Part shown: one piece after another, positions 1-10,579 of the stretch
Layout: every line of letters begins with the position of its first letter
How positions within the stretch are numbered: position 1 is the first letter of the stretch
Source: Drosophila pseudoobscura
Taxonomy: Eukaryota > Arthropoda > Insecta > Diptera > Drosophilidae
Assembly: GCF_009870125.1 (NCBI RefSeq)
Contig: NC_046681.1
Span: 19,791,001-19,855,000, forward strand
Direction of reading: 5' to 3'
DNA length: 64,000 bases
Position numbers and translations under genes: made by a program
Notes under the pieces: model-generated
Told to the model about the DNA's origin: nothing
Database searches by the model: none
What the model saw: only the letters and a program-made list of their open reading frames with translations

Positions 1-462
1 GCAGGTACGAAAAAATAACCCCTATCTGTCGCCATTTGATTAGTTGACACATTTTATGTGTCATTCCCGGGAAACAGAAAAGCGGTTGTACTCCACAGAT
101 TGCCGGGTAAATATATAAGTGCCTCCACAAAGCTGATTCGTAGACTTTATTTAGAGCAATTTATGTGGCCTTGCAGCACTCCCTTTTCTGTCGCAAAAGA
201 AATATCCGGCATCTGTCTGTTTATGTGTGGATTGTGTTATCTTTTGGGTTCTATTCAAGCAAAGTTTTTAATTGTTTAAAATATTAAAAAGTCTAGCCTT
301 ATTCAATTTAAACCTTTTTGTTTGAATGGGAAAATGTGTGGAAAAGTGGGGAAAATATATTCGTAGCTGTGAAAAAAGAGCAGATACATTTATTTGGTAT
401 TTTTTGCAGTATAATTTATATCGAAAAACTCTATAAATATAGTAAATAATCGAAAAAATTAG
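1..462. other. AT-rich sequence, no gene seen
   Basis: I see no convincing coding frame. A splice-acceptor-like run ending in ttttcag occurs near 468-477 on the plus strand, but no exon with good coding character follows it on that strand. Confidence 0.4.
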
Positions 463-864
463 CTAATTATTTTCAGAATACGATTGAACCTTTGAAATTA
501 TTTCAAAGGAGGTCTGACTGAAATTCAAATAGATTCTGTTTGGAAATGGAAACAAGAAACGCCTCAATAGAGGGGACTCTTTGCTGGACAAGTGCCATTC
601 TCCTCGAAGATCTATAATTTTAAAGCTCCTGTCAAGATCCACCGCAGTCTCTGTCCCCAAGTGTCTTCAGAAACAGCAGGGGAGGCAGACATACTCTGTA
701 GCTGCCGCAAAAGTTCGTCCACGAGTCCGGACATTCAGCAGGTCCTCTAGAGACGCTCTGGAAGTCGTGGCCTTTAAGGAGAAGGTACAGCAGCTATCGT
801 CGGGCGTCGAGTGGTCGAACAGCTTCTCCCGATCGTATCTATTTACCTTTTCCAGTTCGATTTT
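463..864 (-). pseudogene. Minus-strand coding relic interrupted by one TGA
   Basis: The minus strand holds a 134-codon frame broken only by a TGA at 667-669. The 65 codons before the stop read like real protein: KIELEKVNRYDREKLFDHST begins it and SLEDLLNVRTRGRTF lies further on, with GC-rich third positions. The frame continues past the stop for 67 codons, including GTETAVDLDRSFKIIDLRGEW, to a TAG. No ATG opens the frame; an ATG just upstream (about 874) is in another frame and runs into TAA. The family is not recognised. It may be a pseudogene, a C-terminal exon, or a readthrough gene. The plus strand is also open over 581-883 but has no ATG and reads less like protein. Confidence 0.35.
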
Positions 865-1214
865 TCATCCATTCGATGTGTAATAAATGTAATAGACAAA
901 TGAATAATCTTTATGCAGATCATCGCTATAATATATCGATAATGCCAGCTACTAGTGCGAACTTATTGGCAAGTTTCGTCATGGAGCTTTAGGAGACTTT
1001 TCAATAACGATTATGGAGAAGATTCTTAGAAGATTATCCTCTTATTAGTGGAATAAAGGGTTTTTCCTCTGCGATCTGCCCAAAACTGAGCATGCGTTCG
1101 ACTTTGAATCGTTCGATTCGAGCTGAAAACTCCTAGAGTTGGGAGACAACAAATTGTAACGTAATCTTCCATTAGAGATCCATCTAGTAATTGAGCAAAA
1201 TTTTTGATAAGATA

Positions 1215-2180
1215 ATGTGTGCCCCGTGCAGAGCTGTGCAGAGCTGCCAACGGCCGGAGAAATTGGTGATGGCGGTGCCCAAGGAAGGTAAGTGCTGCAC
1301 GGCATTCCAGTGTGCCCACTGCAAGACGGACACACAGCACGCGTGCCGATGCTCCTGCCACCGCAATCAGGCCATCCTGTACTCGCTGGCCAGGCTCTTC
1401 CGCTGCCGCATCCAATATGTGATGTCCACACTCTGCCGGCTGGCGCTTCTCGAGACGCAGTCGTGCCATAGGAACGGCCGCGCGCTGGAGAGAGTGAAGG
1501 CCCCGTACACGGAGGCGCAAGATCTGGCCATCAACGACAGCATCTACGACCGGTGCGGAGAGTTTATCGATCCGCTGGACGAGGACAACGCGCACAAGGT
1601 GATGCGCCTGCTGTTTCTCGCGCCGGTGCTCAAGCCGGGCCAGTACAGGAGCCTCGTGTGGATGCTGCAGAAGCTCAATGTCCGCGTCAAGGGAGCCGTT
1701 GATCTCAACTGGCTTGTCTACACGGTCGCCACGCTCCGGTTGGGCGATTTCGTCTGCGCCTTCATTCGGCAGGATGCCCGTGCCGCTCGTCTCTACAATG
1801 CCCAGCTGTGCCTGAAGTTCTGCCAGCCCCAAGGCCCCGTGCAAACCCCCGAGGAGGCCACCCAGGCCACCCAGAAGCGCAGGCGCGACGGCAAGGGGAA
1901 GGCGCGTGGCAAATCAACCTCGGGAGCCTGCGCTCGGAAGCGTGCCGACCGCAACCCCCCAGTCTACTGCACGCGCAGGCCGGTCGGGGAGTCGACTCTG
2001 CGCTACTCTGGATCCCCGTCCAAGATGCCGGGTTCTACCAAGTCGCCGGGCGAATTCTCCACGGCCTCGGCGAAGGACTCGCGGCGCGCCTCGAAGAGCT
2101 CCAACGGCTCCGGCAAGCGCACCGGACCGGAATTCATCACCGTCGGTGTACGGATGCAGGGTGGCACTCCATGGAAATAG
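1215..2180 (+). CDS. Cys-rich N-terminal, basic C-terminal protein of unknown function
   Basis: The frame encodes 321 aa from the ATG at 1215 (MCAPCRAVQSCQ). The frame is open a little further upstream, but only a TTG is available there. Residues 1-60 are cysteine-rich, with pairs such as CAHC and CRCSC, which could bind metal. Residues ~60-220 look globular, helical and slightly hydrophobic (for example SLVWMLQKLNVRVKGAV). Residues ~225-321 are Lys/Arg/Ser/Pro-rich and probably disordered. Third codon positions are strongly GC-rich, which sets this frame apart from the AT-rich surroundings and from the long antisense frame. There is no signal peptide or membrane segment. I do not recognise the family. 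A fast-evolving nuclear or testis protein would fit the composition, but that is a guess. Confidence 0.7.
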   Translation: MCAPCRAVQSCQRPEKLVMAVPKEGKCCTAFQCAHCKTDTQHACRCSCHRNQAILYSLARLFRCRIQYVMSTLCRLALLETQSCHRNGRALERVKAPYTEAQDLAINDSIYDRCGEFIDPLDEDNAHKVMRLLFLAPVLKPGQYRSLVWMLQKLNVRVKGAVDLNWLVYTVATLRLGDFVCAFIRQDARAARLYNAQLCLKFCQPQGPVQTPEEATQATQKRRRDGKGKARGKSTSGACARKRADRNPPVYCTRRPVGESTLRYSGSPSKMPGSTKSPGEFSTASAKDSRRASKSSNGSGKRTGPEFITVGVRMQGGTPWK

Positions 2181-2566
2181 GAGATTCATTTCGATATCTT
2201 AGTGACTTAAATTCTAGTAAAAGAAGTAAAAAAAGAAGAATTCCAGATAGAAGTGTACAAATACCGTTTTTATTTAGTCCTTGGCGCAAGTTCTAGAACG
2301 TAAGGGACTTCCGTGAAGACTTTGCAGACACTTCTTTCGATGCCAAATATTCTCTACGCCAAGGAGCACTCATTATCGCGCTCCTATGATCCACTCTAAG
2401 CGAATACTCTCACCAATCCACGTACGGCAAAGGAATAGGCATCTGACAAGAATAACGGCCAGCAAACGAAACGGAGGCAAAGCATCTAGAGGCACCTAAG
2501 AAAAGAGTTCGCAGACAGCAGAAGATCATACAGTTAGGACAAAGGCGTAGTCATGACAATGACATG

Positions 2567-2880
2567 TCACGGAGAATAATCTACACAACGAATAGGGATT
2601 CCTTTTTGCCAGGGAAGAGAGACCTCTTTAAGAGTTACTTCCATGTCTTCAGGCTGTCTAATTTCAACAAAATCTCACTTTCCACAGTTCCTAACATGCG
2701 TTTCCGCTGCAGTGGGAGCTCAAAATACGTTCCGGGGATCCATTTAAGGTTCAGGCTATAGATGCTCATGTTATAGTCATCATCGCAGTCGTCTACTATA
2801 TAATCACATAAAGGAATCGATCAGGATCGACCAGGAGTGTGCCCATGGGTAGAAGATAGTTCCTCGGGCAGGATTCAGAA
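2567..2880 (-). pseudogene. Frameshifted coding relic, minus strand
   Basis: A good acceptor (ctactgtctttcag) ends at 2881 on the minus strand. It is followed by NYLLPMGTLLVDPDRFL, then after a one-base shift CDYIVDDCDDDYNMSIYSL and LKWIPGTYFELPLQRKRM up to a TAA at 2635-2637. After another shift at about 2640 comes MEVTLKEVSLPWQKG up to a TGA at 2567. Each block has protein-like composition, but no single frame joins them, so this looks like a decayed gene or exon. It may belong to the same lost gene as the relic at 463-864, with the intact plus-strand gene lying between. The family is not recognised. Confidence 0.3.
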
Positions 2881-5809
2881 CTGAAAGACAGTAGATACCG
2901 CCTTTGATAGGTGATGGCTTAAGTGTAGATCAAATAAGATGCATGCCAAAAACCCCATCTGAATCTTCATTCAGATTGAAAGAGTTTAGTAAATAATGTA
3001 ATGAAGGCTTTGATGTGGCACAAAGGCAAGCCGACCGAGGGGCGTTGCCGCATCGACAATCGGGTAAAAACTGTTACCCCTGAGGGGGATTCTCCAAATA
3101 TTTTGATGGGTAAAGTTCTCTGGCCCAAAGCCCAAAAACAACAGCAGAGAATGCCTCCTGTCGCTTGTTGGACAAGTGGCTCACCATAAATTAAGCATAT
3201 AGATGGCTGGTACTCCCAGCTATCCAGGATCTTACACACACACACAAACAGGAGACATACACAGGGGAGAACTTGTGCATACATATGTGTGTGTGTGTGT
3301 GTGCCAGAGAGGATGGACCACGTCTGACCAAACATTTTGTATAGGACAATTTCTAAATGGAATTTAATTTCCGGATTAGAATAGACATTTCATGCATTTT
3401 GTGGGCTTGTGTGTGGGCCCCACTGCCTGGCCAAAATCAACTATGAAAGGCGTCTCAGAGTGGTCTCTGGTCCATTCATTTACTCCACATATTCATGCCA
3501 CACAACTACTCCTACTCCTTCAGGGATTCCCCTATGCCTCAATGAACAATCACAGCACAAAACTGTTTGTGGATGGGGCGGGCGGCGGTGGGGAGCCCCC
3601 TCAAGCCCCAAGTCTGATGCTACTGTAAAATGTTCTCCAAAATTTTGTGGTTTTCTGTTCGTTTCCTCTATCATCACCTTCCATTTTTTTAGTGTGGGTT
3701 TTGGTCTTTGGCTCTTGTTGAAAACTGACCAAACATTTTGTGAAAACACAACCGATTTTCAGTGGGAAGATCATGAGAGAAGTCTGTCAGGACACCCTCT
3801 GATTTATGCCCAATTCTAGTTATTAATGTAATTTGATTTTGCCAATAGACAAAGCCAATCTTACTCTAGGACTCCTGCTACTACTGCTCCTGCTTCTGGG
3901 CCTTTTCCCCTTGGATGATGATGATGACCAAATAATGTCCTTTCAATCTATGAAAGCTAGCTTAGGAGATGTAAATATAGAGAGAGAGACAGACCAGAGC
4001 TGGAGTAAATTTTTTAATAGAGTGTAAATTACCGGAAACACAATTAAAAATGTTCCCTAACTAGAACGAGTCCTGATTTTTCCTGGCAGACAAAAGGGAG
4101 GTCTCGGGAGTGGAGGAGTGGCTAAGCACTAAAGGATTCACTCAAGGGCTAACAGAAGGAAATCATTTGAGGCTAACTGCAGGTTCCTCAATCATGCAAA
4201 AAAAAACTTTAGAATGCCGAAACAAAGGCTGGTGAAAACTCCAGGCACTTTTGGGTGCTTTTCCACACACCCACCTGCCATAATTTTCTTCAATAATAGC
4301 ATGCCATTTTCCAAGATGCTAAACGGTCGACAATGACGTTGACGTTGGCCGCACACAGAGTGAGGCACAGGCACAGGCACAGGCAGTCAGGCCTCGGGGC
4401 AAGTAAAAATTGTCGGAAACACCTTGTTTTTTGACTGCCTACAGAGTCGTCTGGCAGTCTGGCAGGCAGTCTGGTCTTTACCTCGCCTGCTCCTAGGGCT
4501 ATTGTTGTTGGATTACACATAATATGTTCATTGTTTATAAAACAACAGGCGAAAGCAGGTCGCCAGAGTCTGATGAGCCATGCGATGGGGTAAATGGTTA
4601 AGGGAAAGGGCTGCGAAGGCTCTAAAGGCTGATGAAAGGGGTAATGGGTAGGCGGTGTGTGTGTGTGTGTGGGGGGTAATAGTTTGAGAGGGTGGCTATG
4701 AGAATTTGTGATTTATTGGGGGCGGGGTAAACTTTAGGAGCTATTGACTTGTGCCTCGCTTCGAAAATTGGTTCAATATTTTCTATCGGAACTTTTCGGT
4801 TTCCCTAATTATATCCCATAGATGGACTCATCCTTCACGATCTCTAATAACAACCCTCGTGGTTTCAGAGCCTGGCCAAGCTCAACAAAAGCCAAAGTGA
4901 AGCCGACATTTAGCCTTCTTTTCTAGCCAGAAATGTGTTTAGTCTGTGGTGTTGCAGCCTTTGTTTTGCTAAATGAATGAATGAATAAGGAGCGGTGTGG
5001 CATGAATGAGTGAATGAATGGCTGGCTGGCAGGATGGCAGGATGGCAGGATGGTTGACCTGGCCCATAGCCAGAGCCAGAGCCAAAGCGAAAGCCAGAGA
5101 TAGAAGGTAGAGTCAGGGCAAGTTTAATATGAATTATTATGTGCAGAAAAGTTTTATGATGCTGCTAAACCAGTTAGACCTTTGTTAAGGTGGCAAGACA
5201 GCACATATACCAGAGAAAAGTGATGGCTTTTCAAAGGAAACGAATTGGGAAATACCTACTATCCCTGGATAAAAGGAAACTATATGGAGAGGAACGATCT
5301 ATGCCAGATTTCGACGGGATAAAGGCTAAAACCAATCGAAGATAATAGAAATATGGGATCTAGGTGATGATCGAATATAAAGGTCTTTTTCGAGAACCCT
5401 TGGCTCCTAAGTTAGCAAATCTGATAGATATCTTAAGGGTTCTATAGAATATAGAATTATCCCTATTACATCCTCTTCTAGGGTATCTAGAGTACCCACA
5501 GATATCCCATAGATAGACCAAGACCAACTTAGTCTGTGGTTTTAACCAGGTCGCTGCTGCTGCTCCTGCTGCTGGTGTATCTGTTGGCTACAATTTGTTT
5601 TAATTGCACAAAGCAGTTGTTGGGATCTGGGCGCCGGGCGCCGGGTGCCGGGCCAATTAATACTCATTTAACGAGGTCTCTGCTGGGATTTTTTGGGGCG
5701 GCCCAGAGACAACTTTCTGTTTGTTTGCTGCAATGTTTCTTAAACGATTTTTATTAGATTTTTGCTTTTTTTTCCCACCGGTTACAAATGATCCCGAAAG
5801 CCCTTGGGA
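2881..5809. other. Intergenic sequence with simple repeats
   Basis: I see no convincing gene. It holds CA/GT runs at 3234-3245, 3286-3302 and 4658-4672, a TGAATGAA-type run near 4972-5020, and GGCAGGAT and CCAGAG repeats at 5025-5100. A 62-codon ATG frame at 3001-3189 is present, but its codon use and composition are not persuasive. Confidence 0.4.
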
Positions 5810-6166
5810 TTAGTAGGAGGCCACCGCCTGGTCGTACTTTGGTGGCAATGCAGAGACGTTCATCGGTGCATATTGCTGGTGCTGCTGATGCTGCTGCTGC
5901 TGTTGCTGCTGCTGCTGTTGCATCTGCCAGTTGGCTGCCTGTTGGCCCTGCACCACAGTGGTTTGGGTGTGGGTGTGGGCGCAGCAGGGTCCTGTGGTGG
6001 CTGCTGGTACTGCCACAGTTGTTGTTGTTGGCACCACTACGATATTCCTGCGCATCATGCGACGGCAACGGCGGCAGGGACGTCCCCAGGCCAATGGATT
6101 GGCCAAATAGAGCAAGCCCCGACGATGGTAGCACTCGCACTGCACATTAACCTGAATGTCTGACAT
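5810..6166 (-). CDS. Small Gln-rich protein with Cys pairs and a C-terminal PPxY
   Basis: 118 aa from the ATG at 6166. Residues 1-40 carry CEC (10-12) and CRRC (31-34) in a basic context (HRRG, RRMMRR). Residues 41-60 are Val/Thr/Ala/Pro-rich. CC and an HTHT run (61-70) lead into a glutamine/histidine tract (about 81-98), encoded by CAG repeats. The C-terminus has PPKY (108-111), a possible WW-domain ligand. There is no signal peptide. It is the first of four minus-strand genes for small low-complexity proteins. It is the least similar of the four, sharing layout and promoter style rather than clear motifs. The function is unknown; the two Cys pairs could form a small metal site. A TATA-like element and GATA motifs lie upstream. 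Confidence 0.7.
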   Translation of the reverse strand: MSDIQVNVQCECYHRRGLLYLANPLAWGRPCRRCRRMMRRNIVVVPTTTTVAVPAATTGPCCAHTHTQTTVVQGQQAANWQMQQQQQQQQQQHQQHQQYAPMNVSALPPKYDQAVASY

Positions 6167-6247
6167 TTTTTCGCACTCGATTTGTCGCTGTTTTTCGCTG
6201 CTCGATTTGTGTTCGTTGAATGTTTAATTTCCAGTTTGTTCAGTCCA

Positions 6248-6328
6248 TTTATATATTCTATTCTGTTCTACCTTTATATTGTGGCGGACAGTAGTCCCCG
6301 ATAAGGAAATCCTCTATGCCCCCTTATC
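6248..6328 (-). promoter_or_regulatory. TATA box and inverted GATA pair for the gene at 5810-6166
   Basis: On the minus strand a TATA-like aatatataaa lies at 6248-6257, about 80 bp before the ATG. Upstream of it are two GATA motifs in opposite orientation, GATAAG at 6300-6305 and CTTATC at 6323-6328. This is a standard arrangement for GATA-factor-driven fly promoters. Confidence 0.5.
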
Positions 6329-7229
6329 GCCGCATTGATGGATCCATTTTTCGTGCAGTCTCTGTGGTCGAAAGAGAGTCCATAGCAGCCACGACTGTGA
6401 TTCATTTGGCAGGGCTGTTCTAACTCTTCGACTCTTAGGCCTCTGGGAATGACTCATGGGTGTCCTCGTATCTGGGGGCTACCTCAAGATCGGCTGCAGT
6501 TCTGTGAGTCATTATTGGGTAGTACTTAAAACTGGATATTGAGGGATCATTTGTGTATATTTCTGGGGTTTATTTAAGCAACATATTGAAATTGATTGTA
6601 CTTGAACATTTTTGAGCTTGAAATCATTAACAGATGTTGTATGGAAGGCTCTTTAATAGGAATTACCAGCCATGACCTATGATATATTTTCTGGAGTATA
6701 AGAAGAGCTGGATTTGAGATATATTTATCTGTCTATTATATATTGTATATTGGTTGAGTGATCAGGGGGCTTGTCCCCTAGTTTATCTGAAAAATGTAAG
6801 CACTTCTTAGCGTTTCTTTTGATGGAATTTTTCTCTTATATTTTATATGATTTTTTCCAAATTCTCCCAATTTAATATATTTTTAAAAAAATTATACCAT
6901 GAATCCAAAATTAAGGAATGCTTTTATTCTCGTGTTTTTTAATTTTGGAAAAAGTTTTTAAAGCGATTTTTACAAAGTAAATCGTAGATAATCATATGAA
7001 TCGAATTGTTTTTAAAAAAGTATTTTATTCAGAGCAAAAATGTGGTCAAAAATTAAGTGACTGACCGACAAAAAGATTCTGCACGTTAATTCTTGATAAA
7101 TCGCGTTGATGGGGCTGCCCTCTGGTATACAGAAATACTATATATTTGTACGAGATATATACATAGATCTGTGTAAGGGCTTTTTCGCAAAATAAAAATA
7201 CGAGCTTACACATTCAATAAAATGAAATA
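6329..7229. other. AT-rich intergenic sequence, nothing distinct
   Basis: I see no open frame of note, no strong repeat and no clear regulatory cluster beyond the promoter of the adjacent gene. Confidence 0.4.
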
Positions 7230-7376
7230 TAGTCGCACTTCCCTATAGCGAATCTCAAGGGGAATTCGTTTTACGGGAAATTAATTTTTACCAGAATAAA
7301 ATCCAGTTTTCTCGAAATAAATTTTGTATATAGAAAACTTCGTCAAATGGAAGTTCTTAATAGAGACGTGCGACTG
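7230..7376. mobile_element. 147-bp MITE, pogo/Tc1-like, flanked by TA
   Basis: The left end reads tagtcgcacttccctatagc and the right end, reverse-complemented, cagtcgcacgtctctattaa. These are imperfect terminal inverted repeats directly flanked by TA on both sides (7228-7229 and 7377-7378), as expected for a Tc1/mariner-superfamily target-site duplication. The internal pattern (CTATAGCGAA and TTCGTTTTA near the end) resembles pogo/Tigger-type ends. It has no coding capacity, so it is a non-autonomous element. The family name is inferred from end sequence only. Confidence 0.6.
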
Positions 7377-8138
7377 TACATCACAAAGCAAGTGGTATTG
7401 TACTTTTTTGAAGACCCTATCATAGGTATCCCTATGGATCATTGTTATAAGAAGTTAAGCTCTAGTTATGACCGATTGTAATTGATTTATCGCCTTACTG
7501 AGACTTGAAAAAACGATTCCCTGGCTTCCAAATATCATTCGCAGATCAAATTTTTTGCTCAAAATTTAAAGACCTCACATTTCAGCAATCATCAATAATA
7601 TGAGCAATATTTATACGCCACTAAAAGAGCAATTGAATGCACGAAATTAATTCAGCAAACGGTCCCCACGAATGGAACCAAAAAAAGCCCCAAACAAATG
7701 GAATTTTGCAGTCTAGATTTGATTGAAACTGTAAAAAACGAAAGGGAGAAAAACCCTAGGACAGTAAATGGCAAATAGTTGTTCACTAATTGATAGGACT
7801 ATCCTGCAGGCCAAAAGGACATCAATCATTTCCGTTTCAAAGTACAAAAAAAAAGAGAATTGGCATTTGCCAAACAGTTTAATTTTCATATTTATGCCAT
7901 TAACATTTATATATTTCAGTGAGTGTGTGTGTGTGTGTGTGTGTGTGTAGTGGTTGGACAATCGAATGATGTCACACATCGAAGGACAAACAACATTGAA
8001 AGGCAATCATGTAGATTTCAATTAAAATAAAATAAAATGCATTTAACTTATTTAAACAAACATTTGAAACGGATTTCCAATTAACTGACGGCAGTTCCAG
8101 TTCCAGTTACAGTCCTGTTTGCTGTGTCCTGTGTCCGT
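7377..8138. other. Intergenic sequence with a GT microsatellite
   Basis: A (GT)13 run lies at 7923-7948. On the minus strand this is the 3' flank of the gene at 8139-8474. No gene is seen. Confidence 0.45.
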
Positions 8139-8474
8139 CTACCACCTGGGTGGAGGCTGCTGGACAACGATGATCTCCTCCCGTGGGGGCGGGCGACGGC
8201 CGCCAATGTTGAACTCAATGAAGGGCCTGCCCGGCTGCACCACATCCACCTCGACAATGGGCCGTTGCTGCTGGTATTGTGGCTGATAGGGGGGCTGGTA
8301 CACAGCCGCCGGTGTGATCACCTCCACCCTGGGCGGGGGTGGACGGCGACCACCCACATCGATCTCAATCACTGGCCGGGGTATCCTTGGCGGTATGATA
8401 TCCACCTCCACAATGGGTCTGCCACCATGATGATGATGATGGTGATGACGACGTTCCTCCTCGTAGTAGGGCAT
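8139..8474 (-). CDS. Small His/Pro-rich protein with duplicated RPxxExDV motifs
   Basis: 111 aa from the ATG at 8474. It begins MPYYEEERR, followed by a seven-histidine run (10-16). The body has two similar halves. The first has RPIVEVDI (19-26) and RPVIEIDV (33-40), then GGRRPPP. The second has RPIVEVDV (71-78) and RPFIEFNI (83-90), then GGRRPPP again. A Pro/Gln/Tyr linker (56-70) separates them, and the end is IIVVQQPPPRW. There is no signal peptide, membrane span or known domain. Alternating charged and branched residues suggest short beta strands. It is paralogous to the genes at 10580-10903 and 11723-11980, sharing the PYYE start and the His-GRP-I-E-DV core with the former. The function is unknown. 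Confidence 0.75.
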   Translation of the reverse strand: MPYYEEERRHHHHHHHGGRPIVEVDIIPPRIPRPVIEIDVGGRRPPPPRVEVITPAAVYQPPYQPQYQQQRPIVEVDVVQPGRPFIEFNIGGRRPPPREEIIVVQQPPPRW

Positions 8475-8595
8475 GGCTCTCTGTCTGTCTCTTTCTGGTT
8501 GTCTGGTTTCTATCGTGCTATCCTTTATGTGGCAAGTGCTTGCTGCTCCTTTTGGCTCTTTGCTCGAACTGAAGCTCTACTGGCATTTGCCTAAC

Positions 8596-8730
8596 TATTT
8601 AAGGCCTCTTTTATCGCTAATTGGGGAATTTTGTACACTTGTTTTGCCGCACAGAAGCTTAATTTCATTATCTGTCAGGTGGACTTAATGTCTTCTTCGA
8701 TAAAAACAAAAATATATATATATTGATAAA
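8596..8730 (-). promoter_or_regulatory. Promoter with GATA motifs for the gene at 8139-8474
   Basis: Read on the minus strand, a TATA-like ttaaatag lies at about 8596-8603. GATA motifs are at 8611-8615 (as TTATC), 8668-8673 (TTATCT) and 8725-8730 (GATAAA). The spacing resembles that of the neighbouring paralogues. Confidence 0.4.
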
Positions 8731-9584
8731 ACAATTTCCAGTTAGGGGTTGGTTGGGCGGCTAGTGGGAGGTAAGTGTGATTTTCATTTTCAAGAGGTTC
8801 AAGGTTTTGGGTTTGCTTTTACAATGAATCATCACATTTTTGGGTAAAGGGGAAGGACAGACAACTTGAAATATAAATGCAGAAAAAAAACAGACTATTT
8901 TTATGGATATCTAACCGTTATTTATATCTGCTCATGTGATAAATGGAATGAAAAACCAAAGCTGGAACAAAATATCGAATGACAGTGATTGGAAAACATA
9001 TAAATCTGAAGAATATGGGCCTAATATGGGATATTTATTTAATTTGCACCTTTGGGAAGTTTTTCTAGATATATCTCTGGGTAGATCATTTGTATCGAAA
9101 GGTCGTAAAATTTTATATATTTTATAGTCGTATGCCTAGTAAAAATTATGAAACTAAAATATGTATTGGGTGTATATTGATATGAAGATGTGGTCTACTC
9201 TTCAAGGCCTACAACGTAATTTTTGTCTGGTGCAAAGTACATTCAAAATAATTAATTTCGTCGCGTAGTGTAATTTTGGATAAGAGCGCATGAATTTCAC
9301 CAGAGAAATGCTATCTACATATGGTATGATATGGTATAGAAAATAAATAATTTCAGTTGCTATTATTGCAGAAATTCCCTCATTGATTTCCATAGGAAAG
9401 TGGGAAAAGGAAATTCGCATATATTTTAGGTTCTTCTTAGAGCCAGATAAGATAGGAATTGGCAGTCTTTAAGAGTGCACCATCAAGTGGCCGAAGCAAT
9501 CGAAGATCCCATTCATAGGTAAGTACTTACAAACTGATGGAATAGTGATTCATCTGTACGAGTAGGGTCTCAAGAGTTTCTTAG
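8731..9584. other. AT-rich intergenic sequence with a donor-like site
   Basis: It is mostly AT-rich and non-coding. A strong splice-donor-like cataggtaagt occurs at about 9515-9525, after a short stretch with coding-like reading (for example VHHQVAEAIEDPIH on the plus strand). That stretch may belong with the relic at 9585-9713. Confidence 0.3.
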
Positions 9585-9713
9585 ACACAACACACTTTAG
9601 AGGAGCTTCGCAGAAGTCTTTTTCAAGTGGAGCATACGAACATATCTACAACATGGCCTGACGACATACAAGAGCACGATGTGCCCCTTAATAAGAACCA
9701 GGCTCTGAAATAT
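9585..9713 (+). pseudogene. Exon-like coding relic
   Basis: An acceptor-like run ending in gtttcttag (9576-9584) precedes an open stretch reading TLEELRRSLFQVEHTNIS, then WPDDIQEHDVPLNKNQALKY, ending at a donor-like tat|gtaaga at 9713/9714. The frame stays open beyond this (YYLNDSLLILFNRERLR) into the CTG tract. The composition is protein-like and the ends look like splice sites. No partner exon joins in frame, because the nearby donor at 9515-9525 would meet stops. It is probably the remains of a lost gene. The family is not recognised. Confidence 0.25.
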
Positions 9714-9819
9714 GTAAGATATTATTTAAATGATAGTTTATTGATATTATTCAATCGCGAAAGGCTGCGAAGTGTAAGACCAATTAGTTTTAACTACAAA
9801 GATGGATGTCGGTTGATTT

Positions 9820-10275
9820 CTGCTGCTGCTGCGATTCTCTTTAAACGCCTCCCTTTTGCTGTTCCTCTTTTTCTCTGCTGTGATCTCCTTCTGACTGTTC
9901 TGCTTGTCTGCTGTTTATCTCCTTCCGCTGTTACTGTGCTGTTGGCCTTCTGCTTATCTGCTGTTAATCCGCTGTTACTCTGTTGTTGAGCTGCTATTCC
10001 TCCACTGCTGCTACCGCTGTAGATCGGGTGAAACTGCTGTTGCTCTACTGCTGATCTCCTGCCACTGCTGTTGACCTGCTGTTACTTCTATTCCTCTGCT
10101 GCTGATCTGTCATTCCTCTGTTACTGCTGCTGATCTGCTGTTAATCTGCTGTTGATCTCCTGCTACTGCTGTTAATGTGCTGTTACGGCTATTCCTCTGC
10201 TGTTACTGCTGCTGATCTCCCGCTATTGATCTCCAGTTACTGATATTCCTCTGCTGCTGATCTGCGGTTACTGCC
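9820..10275. repeat. CTG-rich degenerate tandem tract
   Basis: About 450 bp is built from interchanging blocks of ctgctgtt, actgctg, gatctcc and tattcctctg. This is a degenerate trinucleotide-based repeat without fixed unit length. One plus-strand frame is open for part of it (leucine/cysteine-rich), but it is low complexity and not a likely protein. Confidence 0.7.
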
Positions 10276-10579
10276 TTTCCCCGTCGCAAGCCCCTGCTCC
10301 TACAATGCTTCAGCTTGCTCAATCTTTCTTACACATATGCACCCATATATTATTGATATCATTATTATTTTTTGTTTCGATGACAGTTCCCTTAACTTAA
10401 GATTAAATAGAGGTTCTTTGTTATCTTTTGCGTGTTTACACTTTATAGGAAATACTTTTATTGTATGCTGAAGACATTGATTTCTTTAATTTGAGTTTGA
10501 TTCACATATTTTCGCCCTAGAAGGCAGATCTTCCACAGATTCCATGCTATATAGGTTCCAGATCATCCATAGTCCTCTT
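10276..10579. other. 3' flank of the minus-strand gene, nothing distinct
   Basis: AT-rich sequence between the CTG tract and the stop codon of the next gene. I see no clear feature. Confidence 0.4.

Noticed and set aside
581-883. Plus-strand open frame antisense to the relic at 463-864
   Set aside because: No ATG in the frame and less protein-like reading than the minus strand, although a poly(A)-like AATAAA overlaps its stop.
1026-1844. Long minus-strand frame overlapping the Cys-rich gene
   Set aside because: It is antisense to a frame with better codon use and an ATG with Cys motifs; its composition is low-complexity Arg/Leu/His.
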